Positions 44,880 through 53,960 of a DNA stretch of 64,000 nt are shown one piece after another. The translations under genes were made by a program, and so were the position numbers. Numbering within the stretch: the stretch's first letter is position 1; every line of letters starts with the position of its first letter. The DNA is from Megasphaera_A sueciensis (GTDB lineage Bacteria; Bacillota; Negativicutes; Veillonellales; Megasphaeraceae), in NCBI RefSeq assembly GCF_050219315.1, contig NZ_CP116939.1, positions 2,294,001 through 2,358,000 on the forward strand. Reading direction: 5' to 3'. The notes beneath the pieces were generated by a model. It searched no databases. It had not been told where the DNA came from and saw nothing but the letters and a program-made list of their open reading frames with translations.

Positions 44880-45085
44880 TAATAGGGAATCTGATATTTT
44901 GAGACGGAATGCTCGTAAAAAGACAAGAAAGTCGCAGCAGAAAGTTCATCGGGTACAGATTAGTGAAGAAAGTATGTGATGGGGGAAACTGGCTAAAAAT
45001 TTTTCAACACCTGCATTTTTGTAGAAACAGGAAGTCAATGAACCTCGCGGTTATCTAGATCGATACATTTATCGAGAACTTCTTG
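44880..45085 (+). pseudogene. Fragment of a transposase C-terminus and right end (same family as 4892-5777)
   Basis: One frame gives RRNARKKTRKSQQKVHRVQI, then a frameshift, then GKLAKNFSTPAFL with a stop at 45022-45024, and 30-60 bp later the right-end motif tatcgagaacttcttgacata. The last part copies the end of the defective element at 4892-5777 (KLAKSFSTPAFL plus the same end). Only the 3' end of the element survives. Confidence 0.6.
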
Positions 45086-45169
45086 ACATATACTTAAAAA
45101 TTTAATTTCTTGTAATTAAATTTGGTGGGTGATACAATCTAATCAACGAGATAAAAAATATGGATTTGG

Positions 45170-45285
45170 TATGAGCAGAGCAAGAAAAATGTACTAAGTG
45201 TGGAATTTTGTATTACCTGTGGTCAGTGTGTTGCTGTTTGTCCCTCAACAGTGCTTGATAATATAAAGGTTCCTTTAGTTAATTA
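45170..45285 (+). pseudogene. Fragment of a ferredoxin-type nitroreductase domain
   Basis: The stretch reads CTKCGI in one frame and, after a frameshift, ITCGQCVAVCPSTVLDNIKV and PLVN followed by a stop. The CxxCGxCVAVCP...LD...VPL pattern is that of the N-terminal 4Fe-4S ferredoxin part of nitroreductase-family proteins, whose catalytic domain should follow but does not. It is a truncated, frameshifted remnant. Confidence 0.6.
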
Positions 45286-45311
45286 AATATTATTGACTAT
45301 CCCGGTTTTGG

Positions 45312-45599
45312 ATGAATATACAGCCGCTATATTTCTTTGGAGTAGACTGCCTGACAGAGCGTAAAAAAGATAGTTGTGCGAAAGTCGATGGATCAACTTT
45401 TGAACGTAGAAGATTTGCTCGGACAAGTTTAAACTCTCAAGGTATTTCTTATCTTGTAATTGATGATGTTCAGACATTACGTACTATTACAGCAGGTATA
45501 ATTGATTGGGTAGCAGAAGCATTGAAGAAGCTATATGGGGAAACAACTGGTTATAAATTAACAAAATATAGCTTGATAAAAGGAGAAATGATTTTATGA
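45312..45599 (+). CDS. Short open frame in the accessory patch, unrecognised
   Basis: A frame of 95 codons (MNIQPLYFFGVDCLTERKKD... to ...KYSLIKGEMIL) overlaps the next gene's start by four bases. There is no clear RBS. The composition (ITAGIIDWVAEALKKLYG looks like an amphipathic helix) is protein-like but I recognise no family; it may be a remnant of a truncated gene rather than a functional product. It sits between a ferredoxin fragment and an intact SDR gene. Confidence 0.3.
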   Translation: MNIQPLYFFGVDCLTERKKDSCAKVDGSTFERRRFARTSLNSQGISYLVIDDVQTLRTITAGIIDWVAEALKKLYGETTGYKLTKYSLIKGEMIL

Positions 45600-46333
45600 A
45601 AGCACTTATTACAGGCGCGAATAAGGGCATTGGCTTTGCTGTTGCAGAAACACTTGGAAAATTAGACATTGAGATTTTGATTGGTGTACGCAGTGCAAGT
45701 CGTGGCCAAAAAGCAGTTGAAAAATTATCAGCGCAAGGTATTATAGCCCATTGTATCAAAATTGATTTAAATAATTTTGATACAATTCATAAGGCGGCAA
45801 AAGAAGTCGATCAGCTTGATCTACTTATTAATAATGCGGGAATTCCGGATAGTTATAAGGCTGACTGCCCTGATCTTGACCAGAGGAAAACGACATTTGA
45901 TTATACGACCGATGACCTTATTGAGACAATGAAAGTCAATTTTTTCGGAACACATGAGATAATTAAAAGTTTTCTGCCGAAACTCGTTGAAAATGGGAAA
46001 ATCGTAAATATCACCATTCCGATTCAACCTAATAATTTTTGGCATCCACTTGCTTATCAAACCAGTAAGGCTGCCCAAAATATTATGGCGATGACTTACG
46101 CACTTGAGTTCAAAAATATGGGTAGTCGCAAACAGATTTTTAGTATAATGCCCGGTGGGGTAGCAACGGATCTTAACGGTCAGACTGCTGGGGCACTTGA
46201 TGGCTACTTCAAATCACCTAAAGAAGCGGGTGAACTTATAGCGAAACTTGCACTTGATACCGAAAATCATAATGGCCAGATAATTCAATTCGATGGAAAA
46301 ATCGTTACCGATTATGAAGTACAATTACGCTGA
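45596..46333 (+). CDS. Short-chain dehydrogenase/reductase (SDR)
   Basis: The 245-residue product has the SDR pattern: ALITGANKGIGFAVAETLG (NAD(P)-binding TGxxxGIG), the Asp at IDLNN, LINNAGIPDS (NNAG), and the catalytic YQTSKAAQNI (YxxxK) with the preceding Asn/Ser region VNITIPI. At the usual Ser position the residue appears as Thr/Ile-rich (VNITIPIQPNN), so the exact catalytic Ser should be checked. RBS AAAGGAG eight bases before the ATG at 45596. It is an intact gene in a patch of remnants and IS pieces, so it probably came with a horizontally acquired segment. Substrate unknown. Confidence 0.82.
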   Translation: MKALITGANKGIGFAVAETLGKLDIEILIGVRSASRGQKAVEKLSAQGIIAHCIKIDLNNFDTIHKAAKEVDQLDLLINNAGIPDSYKADCPDLDQRKTTFDYTTDDLIETMKVNFFGTHEIIKSFLPKLVENGKIVNITIPIQPNNFWHPLAYQTSKAAQNIMAMTYALEFKNMGSRKQIFSIMPGGVATDLNGQTAGALDGYFKSPKEAGELIAKLALDTENHNGQIIQFDGKIVTDYEVQLR

Positions 46334-46372
46334 TAACTAACTAAATCCAGAAATGGATCAATTCCAAATTTT

Positions 46373-46490
46373 GTGTAAACCTCCGTATAGTGTAAAATAA
46401 AATTACATTATACGGAGATTTTTTATTATAGTAGATAGAAAACGCAATTTAAAAGAAATAGAGCGTAGTGCTAAGATACTGTGCAATTAC
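46373..46490 (+). pseudogene. Truncated IS256 end with transposase N-terminus
   Basis: The sequence ccaaattttgtgtaaacctc at 46373 copies the terminal repeat of the complete IS256 at 35243-36673, and about 60 bp on, VDRKRNLKEIERSAKI matches the transposase start (VKRKRSLEERERRAKI). It has no start codon in that position (ATA for ATG) and stops after about 35 codons: a dead fragment of a related IS256 copy. Confidence 0.75.
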
Positions 46491-46815
46491 ATTGACAAGC
46501 AGCTCATTGCGTTAAAAATTATTGACTTACTATTATAGGTTCGTTTACAATTTAAACCTCGAAATAATTGCGCGCACCCATATTCTTAGTTTGAATGAGG
46601 AACCAATGAACAACAGAATCGCTTGGTTCGTCGTTTTATTTCCATAGGAATAGAGTTAAGCACCTTATCCCAGATACCATTGCCCATATTGAATGATGGA
46701 TGGAAGAATTACCTCGGAAGATTCTGGATTATGACTGTGCTGATGCTAAGTTTCAAACGTATATCGTACAGGTGCCCTAACTGCTATTGCAATTTACCAT
46801 ACATTTACCGAGAAC
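46491..46815 (+). other. Stretch with no recognised gene, ending in an IS right-end motif
   Basis: No credible gene on either strand. Short open frames are out of phase with each other and have no RBS. The last 40 bases contain taccgagaacttcttgatacatacc, the same IS-end motif as at 4892-5777 and 45057-45085, so the stretch is probably eroded IS sequence. Confidence 0.4.
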
Positions 46816-46841
46816 TTCTTGATACATACCAGCTACAATTT
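46816..46841. repeat. 26-bp direct repeat, left copy
   Basis: ttcttgatacataccagcta... is identical over 26 bases to 47904-47929, and the two copies abut the two ends of the IS481-like element. Confidence 0.8.
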
Positions 46842-47903
46842 TGTAGGTTTGTCAAACATATGTTACACAGTAGCAAGAAAAGAACGAAGGACTTCGTTAG
46901 GAGATTTCCAAGCCAGAGGACGCATAGGAAAATTATTGTATTCTCTACTACGTACTGCTAACTGTTTTTTGAAATCTGCAAAAGAATAAAAACGATGCTC
47001 CGCATAGAAGTACTCGTTGTCTTTTCGATGAGAGCGCTCTACCTTTCCGTTATGCCGCGGCGTATACGGCCGTATTTTTTGATGGATAATGTGATAGGCT
47101 GCCAATTGTCGTTCAAACAGCGTGAGTTCCGCTGTCTTACTTCGACCAAATCGGTTGGTGAATTCAAAGCCATTGTCGGTTTGGATTTTACAAATGGGAA
47201 ACGAGAATCTTCGTACCAAGTGTTGGAGAAATATCGTGGAAGAATAGGTGCTCTGTTCTTGGAATGCTTCCAAATACCGAACGCGCGTACATTCATCGAT
47301 AGCCGTGTATTGGTACATTCTTTCACCCAGCGCATGTGCCTGCCCCACGATGCAAGCAGAAGGAACTACTTTGACATCTACCTGCACTTTTTCTCCAGGG
47401 AACAGTGCTTGTTGATAGGGCTTGGGGATGTACTTTGGGTTCGGTACGGATTCCCGTGTGAGTCCGATACGCTTTAAACAGCGATATAGGCCAGTGATGG
47501 ATCGTGTATATCCCCGTTTTCTTAGCTTGATCCAAAACACGACCAGCCCGGCATGCGGATTTCGTCGTCGCATATTCTGAATAAACGTTATCTCTTGAGA
47601 CGTGTGCTGATTGGGATGATGGTGAGGGCGTCTGGATCGGGGCTGTAACGATGCCGGGGTCCCATCATAGCGCCATTGCAAGCGATAGATAAACTGGCGA
47701 TTCGTACGATATTTTATAGCAGCAATAGTCACACCATATTTTCTGGCGTAAGAAAGAATAGATAGACGATACTTTACATCTTGTGTTATGCTGTTCATGA
47801 GAGAGCACCCTTTCTGTTGTGGTTTGGTATAGACAACTTAAGCATAACACAAAATGGTGCTCTCTCTTTTCTGTTTTTGTAACATATCTATGGTAAACCT
47901 ACA
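46842..47903. mobile_element. IS481-like element flanked by 26-bp direct repeats
   Basis: A 1062-bp element, with ends tgtaggtttgtcaaacatat (left) and the complement of tggtaaacctaca (right: tgtaggtttaccatagatat), both leading into atgttaca. It holds one intact DDE transposase on the minus strand. The flanking direct repeat is unusually long; longer duplications are known for the IS1202 group, shorter (4-15 bp) for classical IS481. Confidence 0.8.
46863..47798 (-). CDS. DDE integrase/transposase, IS481-like
   Basis: The 311-residue product is intact. An N-terminal helix-turn-helix region (ILSYARKYGVTIAAIKY, TNRQFIYRLQWRYDG) precedes a retroviral-integrase-fold core with acidic residues in KVQVDVKVVP, CKIQTDNGFEF and NGKVERSHRKDNEYFY, the DDE triad. 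RSRRPHHHPNQHTSQE is the linker typical of this widespread Firmicute transposase group. It fills the element between its terminal repeats. The start is at 47798. Confidence 0.9.
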   Translation of the reverse strand: MNSITQDVKYRLSILSYARKYGVTIAAIKYRTNRQFIYRLQWRYDGTPASLQPRSRRPHHHPNQHTSQEITFIQNMRRRNPHAGLVVFWIKLRKRGYTRSITGLYRCLKRIGLTRESVPNPKYIPKPYQQALFPGEKVQVDVKVVPSACIVGQAHALGERMYQYTAIDECTRVRYLEAFQEQSTYSSTIFLQHLVRRFSFPICKIQTDNGFEFTNRFGRSKTAELTLFERQLAAYHIIHQKIRPYTPRHNGKVERSHRKDNEYFYAEHRFYSFADFKKQLAVRSREYNNFPMRPLAWKSPNEVLRSFLATV

Positions 47904-47929
47904 TTCTTGATACATACCAGCTACAATTT
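47904..47929. repeat. 26-bp direct repeat, right copy
   Basis: Exact copy of 46816-46841, adjoining the right end of the IS481-like element; it ends 4 bp before the -35 of the trp promoter. Confidence 0.8.
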
Positions 47930-47933
47930 TTTA

Positions 47934-47962
47934 TTGACAAGTTTGATATTTCGGAGTAAGAT
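47934..47962 (+). promoter_or_regulatory. Promoter of the trp operon
   Basis: TTGACA at 47934-47939, 17-bp spacer, TAAGAT at 47957-47962; transcription starts at about 47969, where the T-box leader begins. Confidence 0.8.
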
Positions 47963-47968
47963 ACATAG

Positions 47969-48259
47969 CAACAACAAAACATCGTCCATATAAACCTGTG
48001 AAGCGGAAGTAAAAACGATGTCGTGCACGTACAGAGAGCCGGGTAGCTGAGAGCCGGACGGACGCAGCGCGTTAAATGGACCGCCGAGGGTGCAGTGAAA
48101 AGGGTGACCTGAGTATTCTGCAACGTGGGGCATACGTCAGTTGCCGGGAATATGTTGGTATTCCGTCGAGTGTAGGGATCAAACCCTAAAACAAGGTGGC
48201 ACCGCGGGTGAATTATATCCGTCCTTGACAATTTTATTGTCGTGGACGGATTTTTTTTT
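47969..48259 (+). promoter_or_regulatory. Trp T-box leader of the trp operon
   Basis: Stem I apex agagagccggg...gctgagagccgg (about 48041-48060) is followed by the specifier loop aaaTGGaccgccgag with TGG (Trp) at 48077-48079. The T-box core aaggtggcaccgcgg is at 48193-48207, and the terminator arms tccgtcc/ggacgga with a nine-T tail end at 48259, 29 bp before the trpE start. Uncharged tRNA-Trp would stop termination. Confidence 0.95.
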
Positions 48260-48287
48260 GTTATCTGAATATTGAAGGAGGTTACAG

Positions 48288-49769
48288 ATGCAAATGATGT
48301 CACTGGAAGAAATTAAAACGTATGCAGTAAGCTACAAAGTTGTACCGATCAGCTGCAGCATGTGTGCCGACGTGCGTACTCCCGTTGAAGTACTGCGTAT
48401 TTTGAAACATGCCAGTTCGCGCTGTTATATTTTAGAAAGTATGGAGGATGCTAAGCGATGGGGAAGGTATACTTTTCTTGGATATAATCCCCAAATGGAA
48501 CTTACCTGCAAGGATGGAACGATTCATGTTAAATCAGCAGCTGGTACTACGATTTATACAGAATCTCCAGATAACTGTATCCGAAAAATATTAAAAGAAT
48601 ATGTGTCTCCCCGCATTCCGGAACTGCCTCCTTTTACGGGGGGGCTGGTAGGATATTTTTCTTACGATTATCTTAAGTATAGTGAACCTACTCTTCAAAT
48701 CCGGTCTGTCGATGATGAAGAATTCAACGATTTTGATCTTATGTTATTTGATAAGGTGATAGTTTTTGATAATCTTAAGCAAAAAATTATTCTTATTGCC
48801 AATGTCCGTCTTGATAATGCAGAGGAAAATTATAATAAAGCACGACGTGAATTGAAATCTATGGCGGCTCTTATTTGTAACGGCGTGAAGGCAGAATCGG
48901 AACCGCTGGTGCTGCATAGCTCGTTTGAAGCATTATTTGATAAAGCCGCATATTGTGCTATGGTCGAGAAAGGCAAGCATTATATACAGGAAGGAGATAT
49001 TTTTCAAGTAGTGCTTTCTAATCGTCTGCGAGCGGAAGCATCCGGCAGTCTTTTAGATACCTATCGAGTACTGCGCACCGTAAATCCGTCGCCGTATATG
49101 TTTTATTTATCGGGGGATAAAGTGGAAATTGCCGGTTCTTCACCGGAGACATTGACACGTCTGCAGGAAGATAAATTATATACCTTCCCTTTGGCCGGGA
49201 CACGCAAAAGGGGAACGACAGCAGAGGAAGACGAACAGTTGAAGCAAGAATTACTGCATGATCCCAAGGAATTGGCAGAACATAATATGCTTGTTGATTT
49301 GGGACGAAATGATTTAGGACGCATTAGTGAATTCGGCAGTGTACGTGTGGACACCTATCTTGATATTTTAAAATTTTCCCATGTGATGCATATGGGATCT
49401 ACTATCAGCAGTCGCATACAAAAAGGAAAAAGTGCTGTTGATGCAATTGACGCTGTTTTACCGGCCGGTACTTTATCAGGGGCACCAAAAATTAGAGCCT
49501 GCCAAATTATAGACGAATTAGAGAATAATAAACGCGGTGTTTACGGCGGCGCTGTTGGCTATATTGATTTTACGGGAAATATGGATACCTGCATTGCGAT
49601 ACGGCTGGCATATAAGATAAAAAATCATGTATGCATTCGGTCCGGGGCAGGGATTGTTGCCGACAGCGTGCCTGAACGGGAATATACAGAATGTTTAAAT
49701 AAAGCACAAGCAGTGATAATTGCATTGGAACAGGCAGAAGGAGGGATTGATCATGATATTGCTTATTGA
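48288..49769 (+). CDS. trpE: Anthranilate synthase component I
   Basis: Makes anthranilate from chorismate, first step of Trp synthesis. The 493-residue product has the N-terminal feedback region (YILESMEDAKRWGRYTFLG, LES being part of the Trp site), and the chorismate-binding half with QEGDIFQVVLSNRL, YMFYLSGDKVEIAGSSPETL, FPLAGTRKRG, DLGRNDLGRIS and LPAGTLSGAPK. GGAGG at ideal distance before the ATG at 48288. First gene of trpEGDCFBA under a T-box; its stop overlaps trpG by 17 bp. Confidence 0.97.
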   Translation: MQMMSLEEIKTYAVSYKVVPISCSMCADVRTPVEVLRILKHASSRCYILESMEDAKRWGRYTFLGYNPQMELTCKDGTIHVKSAAGTTIYTESPDNCIRKILKEYVSPRIPELPPFTGGLVGYFSYDYLKYSEPTLQIRSVDDEEFNDFDLMLFDKVIVFDNLKQKIILIANVRLDNAEENYNKARRELKSMAALICNGVKAESEPLVLHSSFEALFDKAAYCAMVEKGKHYIQEGDIFQVVLSNRLRAEASGSLLDTYRVLRTVNPSPYMFYLSGDKVEIAGSSPETLTRLQEDKLYTFPLAGTRKRGTTAEEDEQLKQELLHDPKELAEHNMLVDLGRNDLGRISEFGSVRVDTYLDILKFSHVMHMGSTISSRIQKGKSAVDAIDAVLPAGTLSGAPKIRACQIIDELENNKRGVYGGAVGYIDFTGNMDTCIAIRLAYKIKNHVCIRSGAGIVADSVPEREYTECLNKAQAVIIALEQAEGGIDHDIAY

Positions 49770-50322
49770 TAATTATGACAGCTTTTCTTTTAATCTGTAT
49801 CAGCTGCTGGGACAATTTGATTCTCACATACAAGTTGTCCGCAATGATCAACGAACAGTGAGAGAGATAGAAATGATGAAGCCGAGTCATATTGTTATAT
49901 CTCCCGGACCGGGGCGCCCCTCATCTGCCGGGATTTGTGAAGAATTAATCCAAAAAGAAGCTGGAAATATTCCTCTTCTTGGCGTGTGTTTAGGGCACCA
50001 GGCCATTTGTGAAGTCTTTGGCGGTATTGTTACATATGCTAAAAGACTTATGCACGGCAAACAATCCTGGGCACATCTTGCTGCGGAAAATCCTTTGTTT
50101 CAAGGATTACCTGAAAAAGTAGAAGTCGGACGATACCATTCGTTGGCGGTGGAGCCGGATACACTGCCTTCAGAATTATCGATAATAGCTGAAACAGAAG
50201 AACATGAAGTTATGGCAGTTGCTCATCGAGAATTTCCTTTATATGGATTGCAATTTCATCCGGAATCTATTTTAACTCCGATGGGGCCCCTTATTATTGA
50301 GAATTTTTTAAAAATACAATAA
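49753..50322 (+). CDS. trpG: Anthranilate synthase component II (glutamine amidotransferase)
   Basis: The 189-residue class I amidotransferase supplies ammonia to TrpE. It begins MILLIDNYDSFSFNLYQLLG, has the catalytic Cys in LLGVCLGHQAICEVFGG, and the His-Glu pair in LYGLQFHPESILTP near the end. The start at 49753 has GGAGGG nine bases upstream and overlaps trpE by 17 bp, so translational coupling is likely. Could also serve as PabA for folate. Confidence 0.96.
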   Translation: MILLIDNYDSFSFNLYQLLGQFDSHIQVVRNDQRTVREIEMMKPSHIVISPGPGRPSSAGICEELIQKEAGNIPLLGVCLGHQAICEVFGGIVTYAKRLMHGKQSWAHLAAENPLFQGLPEKVEVGRYHSLAVEPDTLPSELSIIAETEEHEVMAVAHREFPLYGLQFHPESILTPMGPLIIENFLKIQ

Positions 50323-50348
50323 ATGTTGCGGCGTGGGAGGAATTTAAT

Positions 50349-51362
50349 ATGATAAAAAAAGCAATACAAAAATTGATTAATCATGAAAATTTGGCAATGG
50401 ATGAAACAATACAAGTTATGGATGAAATTATGAATGGACAGACGACTCAAATTCAGACCGCCGCTTTTTTGACTGCTTTACAAGCAAAAAAAGCTACCAT
50501 TACAGAAATTACAGCTTGTGCATCCTCCATGCGTGACCATGCATTGAAAATTGAGCCGCATATGGATTTATTGGAAATCGTCGGTACCGGTGGAGATGGT
50601 TCCAATTCATTTAACATTTCTACCACGGCAGCCTGTGTATGTGCTGCCGGAGGAGCTAAAGTTGCTAAACATGGGAATCGGGCAGCTTCTTCTAAAAGTG
50701 GAGCGGCAGATGTGCTGGAGGCATTAGGGGCCAATATTTCTCTTACTCCGGATGCCTGCATTGCATTATTGAATAAAGTGGGATTATGTTTTTTCTTTGC
50801 ACAATATTATCATCGATCCATGAAATATGTGGGGCCTGTTCGCAAGGAAATGGGAGTTCCTACGGTATTCAATATTTTAGGACCGCTAACCAATCCAGCT
50901 CATGCTACACATCAAGTTTTAGGGGTATATGATCAAGCGTTGGTAGAACCTATGGCACATGTTTTGCGGGGACTGGGCGTAAAACGCGGAATGGTAGTTT
51001 ATGGACAGGATAAATTGGATGAAATTTCTGCTTCTGCGGCAACTACTATCTGTGAATTTGAGGGAGATGATTTTAAAAATTATGTTATCACACCGGAACT
51101 TTTTGGTTTTACCCGTTGTGCTAAAGCCGATTTATGCGGCGGCACACCGGCTGATAATGCCCGTATTACACGCGATGTTTTAAGCGGAGCTGCAGGACCG
51201 CGGCGAACAGCTGTTGTTATGAATGCCGGCGCAGGCCTTTATATTTTTGGTAAAGCTGCAACGCTCGAACAAGGCATGCGGCAGGCAGAAGCTCTTATTG
51301 ACAGTGGTCAGGCAGCAGCAACATTGGATGCCTTTGTAACGCAAAGCCGGTTTGTTTCGTAA
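50349..51362 (+). CDS. trpD: Anthranilate phosphoribosyltransferase
   Basis: Joins anthranilate and PRPP. The 337-residue product has VGTGGDGSNSFNISTTAAC (PRPP loop), KHGNRAASSKSGAADVLEAL and MKYVGPVRKEMGVPTVFNILGPLTNP, all canonical. It starts 27 bp after trpG, with GGGAGG upstream. The PRPP it uses is made by prs in the same window. Confidence 0.97.
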   Translation: MIKKAIQKLINHENLAMDETIQVMDEIMNGQTTQIQTAAFLTALQAKKATITEITACASSMRDHALKIEPHMDLLEIVGTGGDGSNSFNISTTAACVCAAGGAKVAKHGNRAASSKSGAADVLEALGANISLTPDACIALLNKVGLCFFFAQYYHRSMKYVGPVRKEMGVPTVFNILGPLTNPAHATHQVLGVYDQALVEPMAHVLRGLGVKRGMVVYGQDKLDEISASAATTICEFEGDDFKNYVITPELFGFTRCAKADLCGGTPADNARITRDVLSGAAGPRRTAVVMNAGAGLYIFGKAATLEQGMRQAEALIDSGQAAATLDAFVTQSRFVS

Positions 51363-51374
51363 GGAGAAAAGAAA

Positions 51375-52163
51375 ATGATTTTAGATGATATCATACAAGC
51401 CGTGCGCCAGCGAGTTGAAGCTGATAAAACCCATAATTTACTGCAGGAAATGAAAGAACAGGCACTTGCAATAACATCCTATGGCGAATTTCCTTTTGAA
51501 AACGTGTTGTCTGCAGCGGAGATGTCTTTTATTTGTGAAGTAAAAAAAGCATCTCCTTCCAAGGGACTTATTGCGCCGGATTTCCCGTATCTCGCGATTG
51601 CCGAAGAATATGAAAAAGCCGGTGCGGCAGCTATTTCCGTTTTGACGGAACGTGATTATTTTAAAGGATCACCACAGTATTTGCAGCATATTGCGGAGAC
51701 CGTTTCCGTTCCCATTATACGGAAAGATTTTATTATTGATGCATATCAGATTTATGAAGCCAAGGTATTGGGAGCTTCTGCGATTTTGTTGATTTGTGCT
51801 GTTTTGGATGATGAAACCTTATGCTCTTTCTTTTCCTTGGCCGATAGGCTGGGGTTGTCAGTTCTTGTTGAAGCGCATGATGAAGCTGAAATAGATAGGG
51901 CACTGCGCTGCGGCGCCCGAATTATTGGTGTTAATAACCGTAATTTGAAGGATTTCACGGTATCTCTTGATACGAGCTGCCGGTTGCGGCGTTTAGTGCC
52001 GCAGAATGTGCTGTTTGTCGCAGAAAGTGGAATTAAAACGGCTGAGGATATAAGACGGCTGAAGACCTATGGAGTTAATGCTGTTTTGATAGGAGAGACG
52101 CTTATGCGAAGTAGAAATAAAAAAGAAATGTTACAAGAACTTCAAGGTGGAAGTTATGATTAA
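51375..52163 (+). CDS. trpC: Indole-3-glycerol-phosphate synthase
   Basis: Closes the indole ring. The 262-residue TIM barrel has FICEVKKASPSKGLIAPDF (substrate lysine), AAAISVLTERDYFKG, VPIIRKDFIIDAYQIYEA, LIGVNNRNLKDF and VAESGIKTAEDI. It starts 13 bp after trpD; its stop overlaps trpF by 8 bp. Confidence 0.97.
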   Translation: MILDDIIQAVRQRVEADKTHNLLQEMKEQALAITSYGEFPFENVLSAAEMSFICEVKKASPSKGLIAPDFPYLAIAEEYEKAGAAAISVLTERDYFKGSPQYLQHIAETVSVPIIRKDFIIDAYQIYEAKVLGASAILLICAVLDDETLCSFFSLADRLGLSVLVEAHDEAEIDRALRCGARIIGVNNRNLKDFTVSLDTSCRLRRLVPQNVLFVAESGIKTAEDIRRLKTYGVNAVLIGETLMRSRNKKEMLQELQGGSYD

Positions 52164-52761
52164 AGTTAAACTTTGCGGAATTTTAAAACCGTGTGAAATT
52201 CAATGGGCCAATGAAGAACTACCTGACTATGTAGGATTTGTTTTTGCAGGTGAAAAAAGGCGCATAGAAGATAAGACTGCAGGTATTTTACGACAAATGT
52301 TGAATCCCCATATTCCTGCAGTAGGGGTGTTTGTTAATGAAACATTTGAACATATACAACAATTGGTTCAATTAGAAACGATTCAATGGGTACAGCTTCA
52401 CGGACAAGAAGATGAAATATATATAAAGCGGCTGCGGCAACATAGTAAAGTTCCTATTATTCAAGCGTTTTCCATAGAATCTGCAGCAGATGTACAGAAA
52501 GCGTGTCAGAGCAGTGCGGATTATATTCTGTTTGACCATGGCAGAGGCGGCACGGGCGAATGTTTTGACTGGACACTTATCGAAAATATAAAACGGCCTT
52601 TCTTTTTAGCAGGAGGAATATGTATGGCTAATGTGGAAAAAGCACGGCACCTTCACCCCTTTGCATTAGATGTAAGCAGCGGTGTTGAAATACAAGGATG
52701 TAAAGACAGGGATAAAATCAGACAATTTATAAGGCAGGTCCATTACGGAACTGCACAATAG
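52156..52761 (+). CDS. trpF: Phosphoribosylanthranilate isomerase
   Basis: Amadori rearrangement step of Trp synthesis. The 201-residue barrel starts MIKVKLCGILKPCEIQWANE (catalytic Cys in KLCG), with GFVFAGEKRR, WVQLHGQEDEIYI, LFDHGRGGTGECFDW (catalytic Asp) and FFLAGGICMANV, ALDVSSGVE. Start at 52156 with AAGGTGG six bases ahead, overlapping trpC by 8 bp. Confidence 0.96.
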   Translation: MIKVKLCGILKPCEIQWANEELPDYVGFVFAGEKRRIEDKTAGILRQMLNPHIPAVGVFVNETFEHIQQLVQLETIQWVQLHGQEDEIYIKRLRQHSKVPIIQAFSIESAADVQKACQSSADYILFDHGRGGTGECFDWTLIENIKRPFFLAGGICMANVEKARHLHPFALDVSSGVEIQGCKDRDKIRQFIRQVHYGTAQ

Positions 52762-52772
52762 GAGGAACTATA

Positions 52773-53960
52773 ATGACAACGGGACGATTTGGAGTTTTTG
52801 GCGGACAATATATACCGGAAACATTAATGAATGAGATTATACGTTTGGACAAGGCCTATACGCATTATAAAGAAGATGTTCAGTTTCAAGCGGAATTGAA
52901 GGATTTATTAGACAATTATGCAAATCGACCGTCTCTGCTGTATTATGCGGGTAAAATGACGGAAGATTTGGGAGGGGCCAAGGTATACTTGAAGCGTGAA
53001 GACCTTAATCATACAGGTGCTCATAAAATCAATAATGCCTTAGGGCAGTGCTTATTAGCTAAAAAAATGGGAAAATCCCGGGTCATAGCCGAAACCGGAG
53101 CGGGACAACACGGGGTGGCAACCGCAACAGCGGCAGCTTTTATGGGACTTGAATGTGAAGTATTTATGGGAGAAGAAGATACGATTCGCCAAGCTCTTAA
53201 TGTATATCGTATGGAACTTCTTGGTGCAAAGGTTCATGCTGTAACGAGCGGGACAAAAGTCCTTAAAGATGCTGTTAATGAAGCCATGAGAGAATGGGTA
53301 AACAGAGTAGAGGATACGCATTATGTTATTGGATCGGTTATGGGGCCGCATCCTTTTCCTACGATGGTACGAGACTTTCAAAGTGTTATCAGTAAAGAAG
53401 CACGACAGCAGATACTGGAAAAAGAAGGGAAATTACCTCGTGCTGTGATTGCCTGCGTAGGCGGCGGCAGTAATGCTATCGGTATGTTTTATCATTTTAT
53501 TGATGATGCGCAAGTGCAGCTTATTGGTTGTGAAGCAGCTGGACGCGGGATAGATACCCCGTACCATGCGGCAACAATTGCCAAAGGCTCTATAGGCGTA
53601 TTTCATGGCATGAAGTCGTTGTTTTGTCAAAATGATCAGGGGCAGATTGACCCCGTGTATTCTATTTCTGCGGGATTGGATTATCCGGGAATTGGGCCGG
53701 AACATGCACATCTCCATGATATTGGACGGGCACAATATGTACCCGTTACCGATTCACAAGCAGTGGAAGCCTTTGAATATCTGGCTCGTACGGAAGGGAT
53801 TATTTGTGCTATTGAAAGTGCACATGCATTATTTCATGCCATGCAGATGGCCCCTAAAATGAGTAAAGAGGATATTCTTATTGTATGTTTGTCAGGACGG
53901 GGAGATAAGGATGTAGCGGCGATTGCCAGATATAAAGGGAGGAATTTGCGCGATGAGTAA
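52773..53960 (+). CDS. trpB: Tryptophan synthase beta chain
   Basis: PLP enzyme that joins indole and serine. The 395-residue product has FGGQYIPETLMNEI, KREDLNHTGAHKINNALGQ (PLP lysine in HKINN), ETGAGQHGVATATAAA (catalytic Glu), GGGSNAIGMF (phosphate loop) and GPEHAHLHDIGRA. GGAGG 8 bases before the ATG. It overlaps trpA by 8 bp. Confidence 0.98.
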   Translation: MTTGRFGVFGGQYIPETLMNEIIRLDKAYTHYKEDVQFQAELKDLLDNYANRPSLLYYAGKMTEDLGGAKVYLKREDLNHTGAHKINNALGQCLLAKKMGKSRVIAETGAGQHGVATATAAAFMGLECEVFMGEEDTIRQALNVYRMELLGAKVHAVTSGTKVLKDAVNEAMREWVNRVEDTHYVIGSVMGPHPFPTMVRDFQSVISKEARQQILEKEGKLPRAVIACVGGGSNAIGMFYHFIDDAQVQLIGCEAAGRGIDTPYHAATIAKGSIGVFHGMKSLFCQNDQGQIDPVYSISAGLDYPGIGPEHAHLHDIGRAQYVPVTDSQAVEAFEYLARTEGIICAIESAHALFHAMQMAPKMSKEDILIVCLSGRGDKDVAAIARYKGRNLRDE

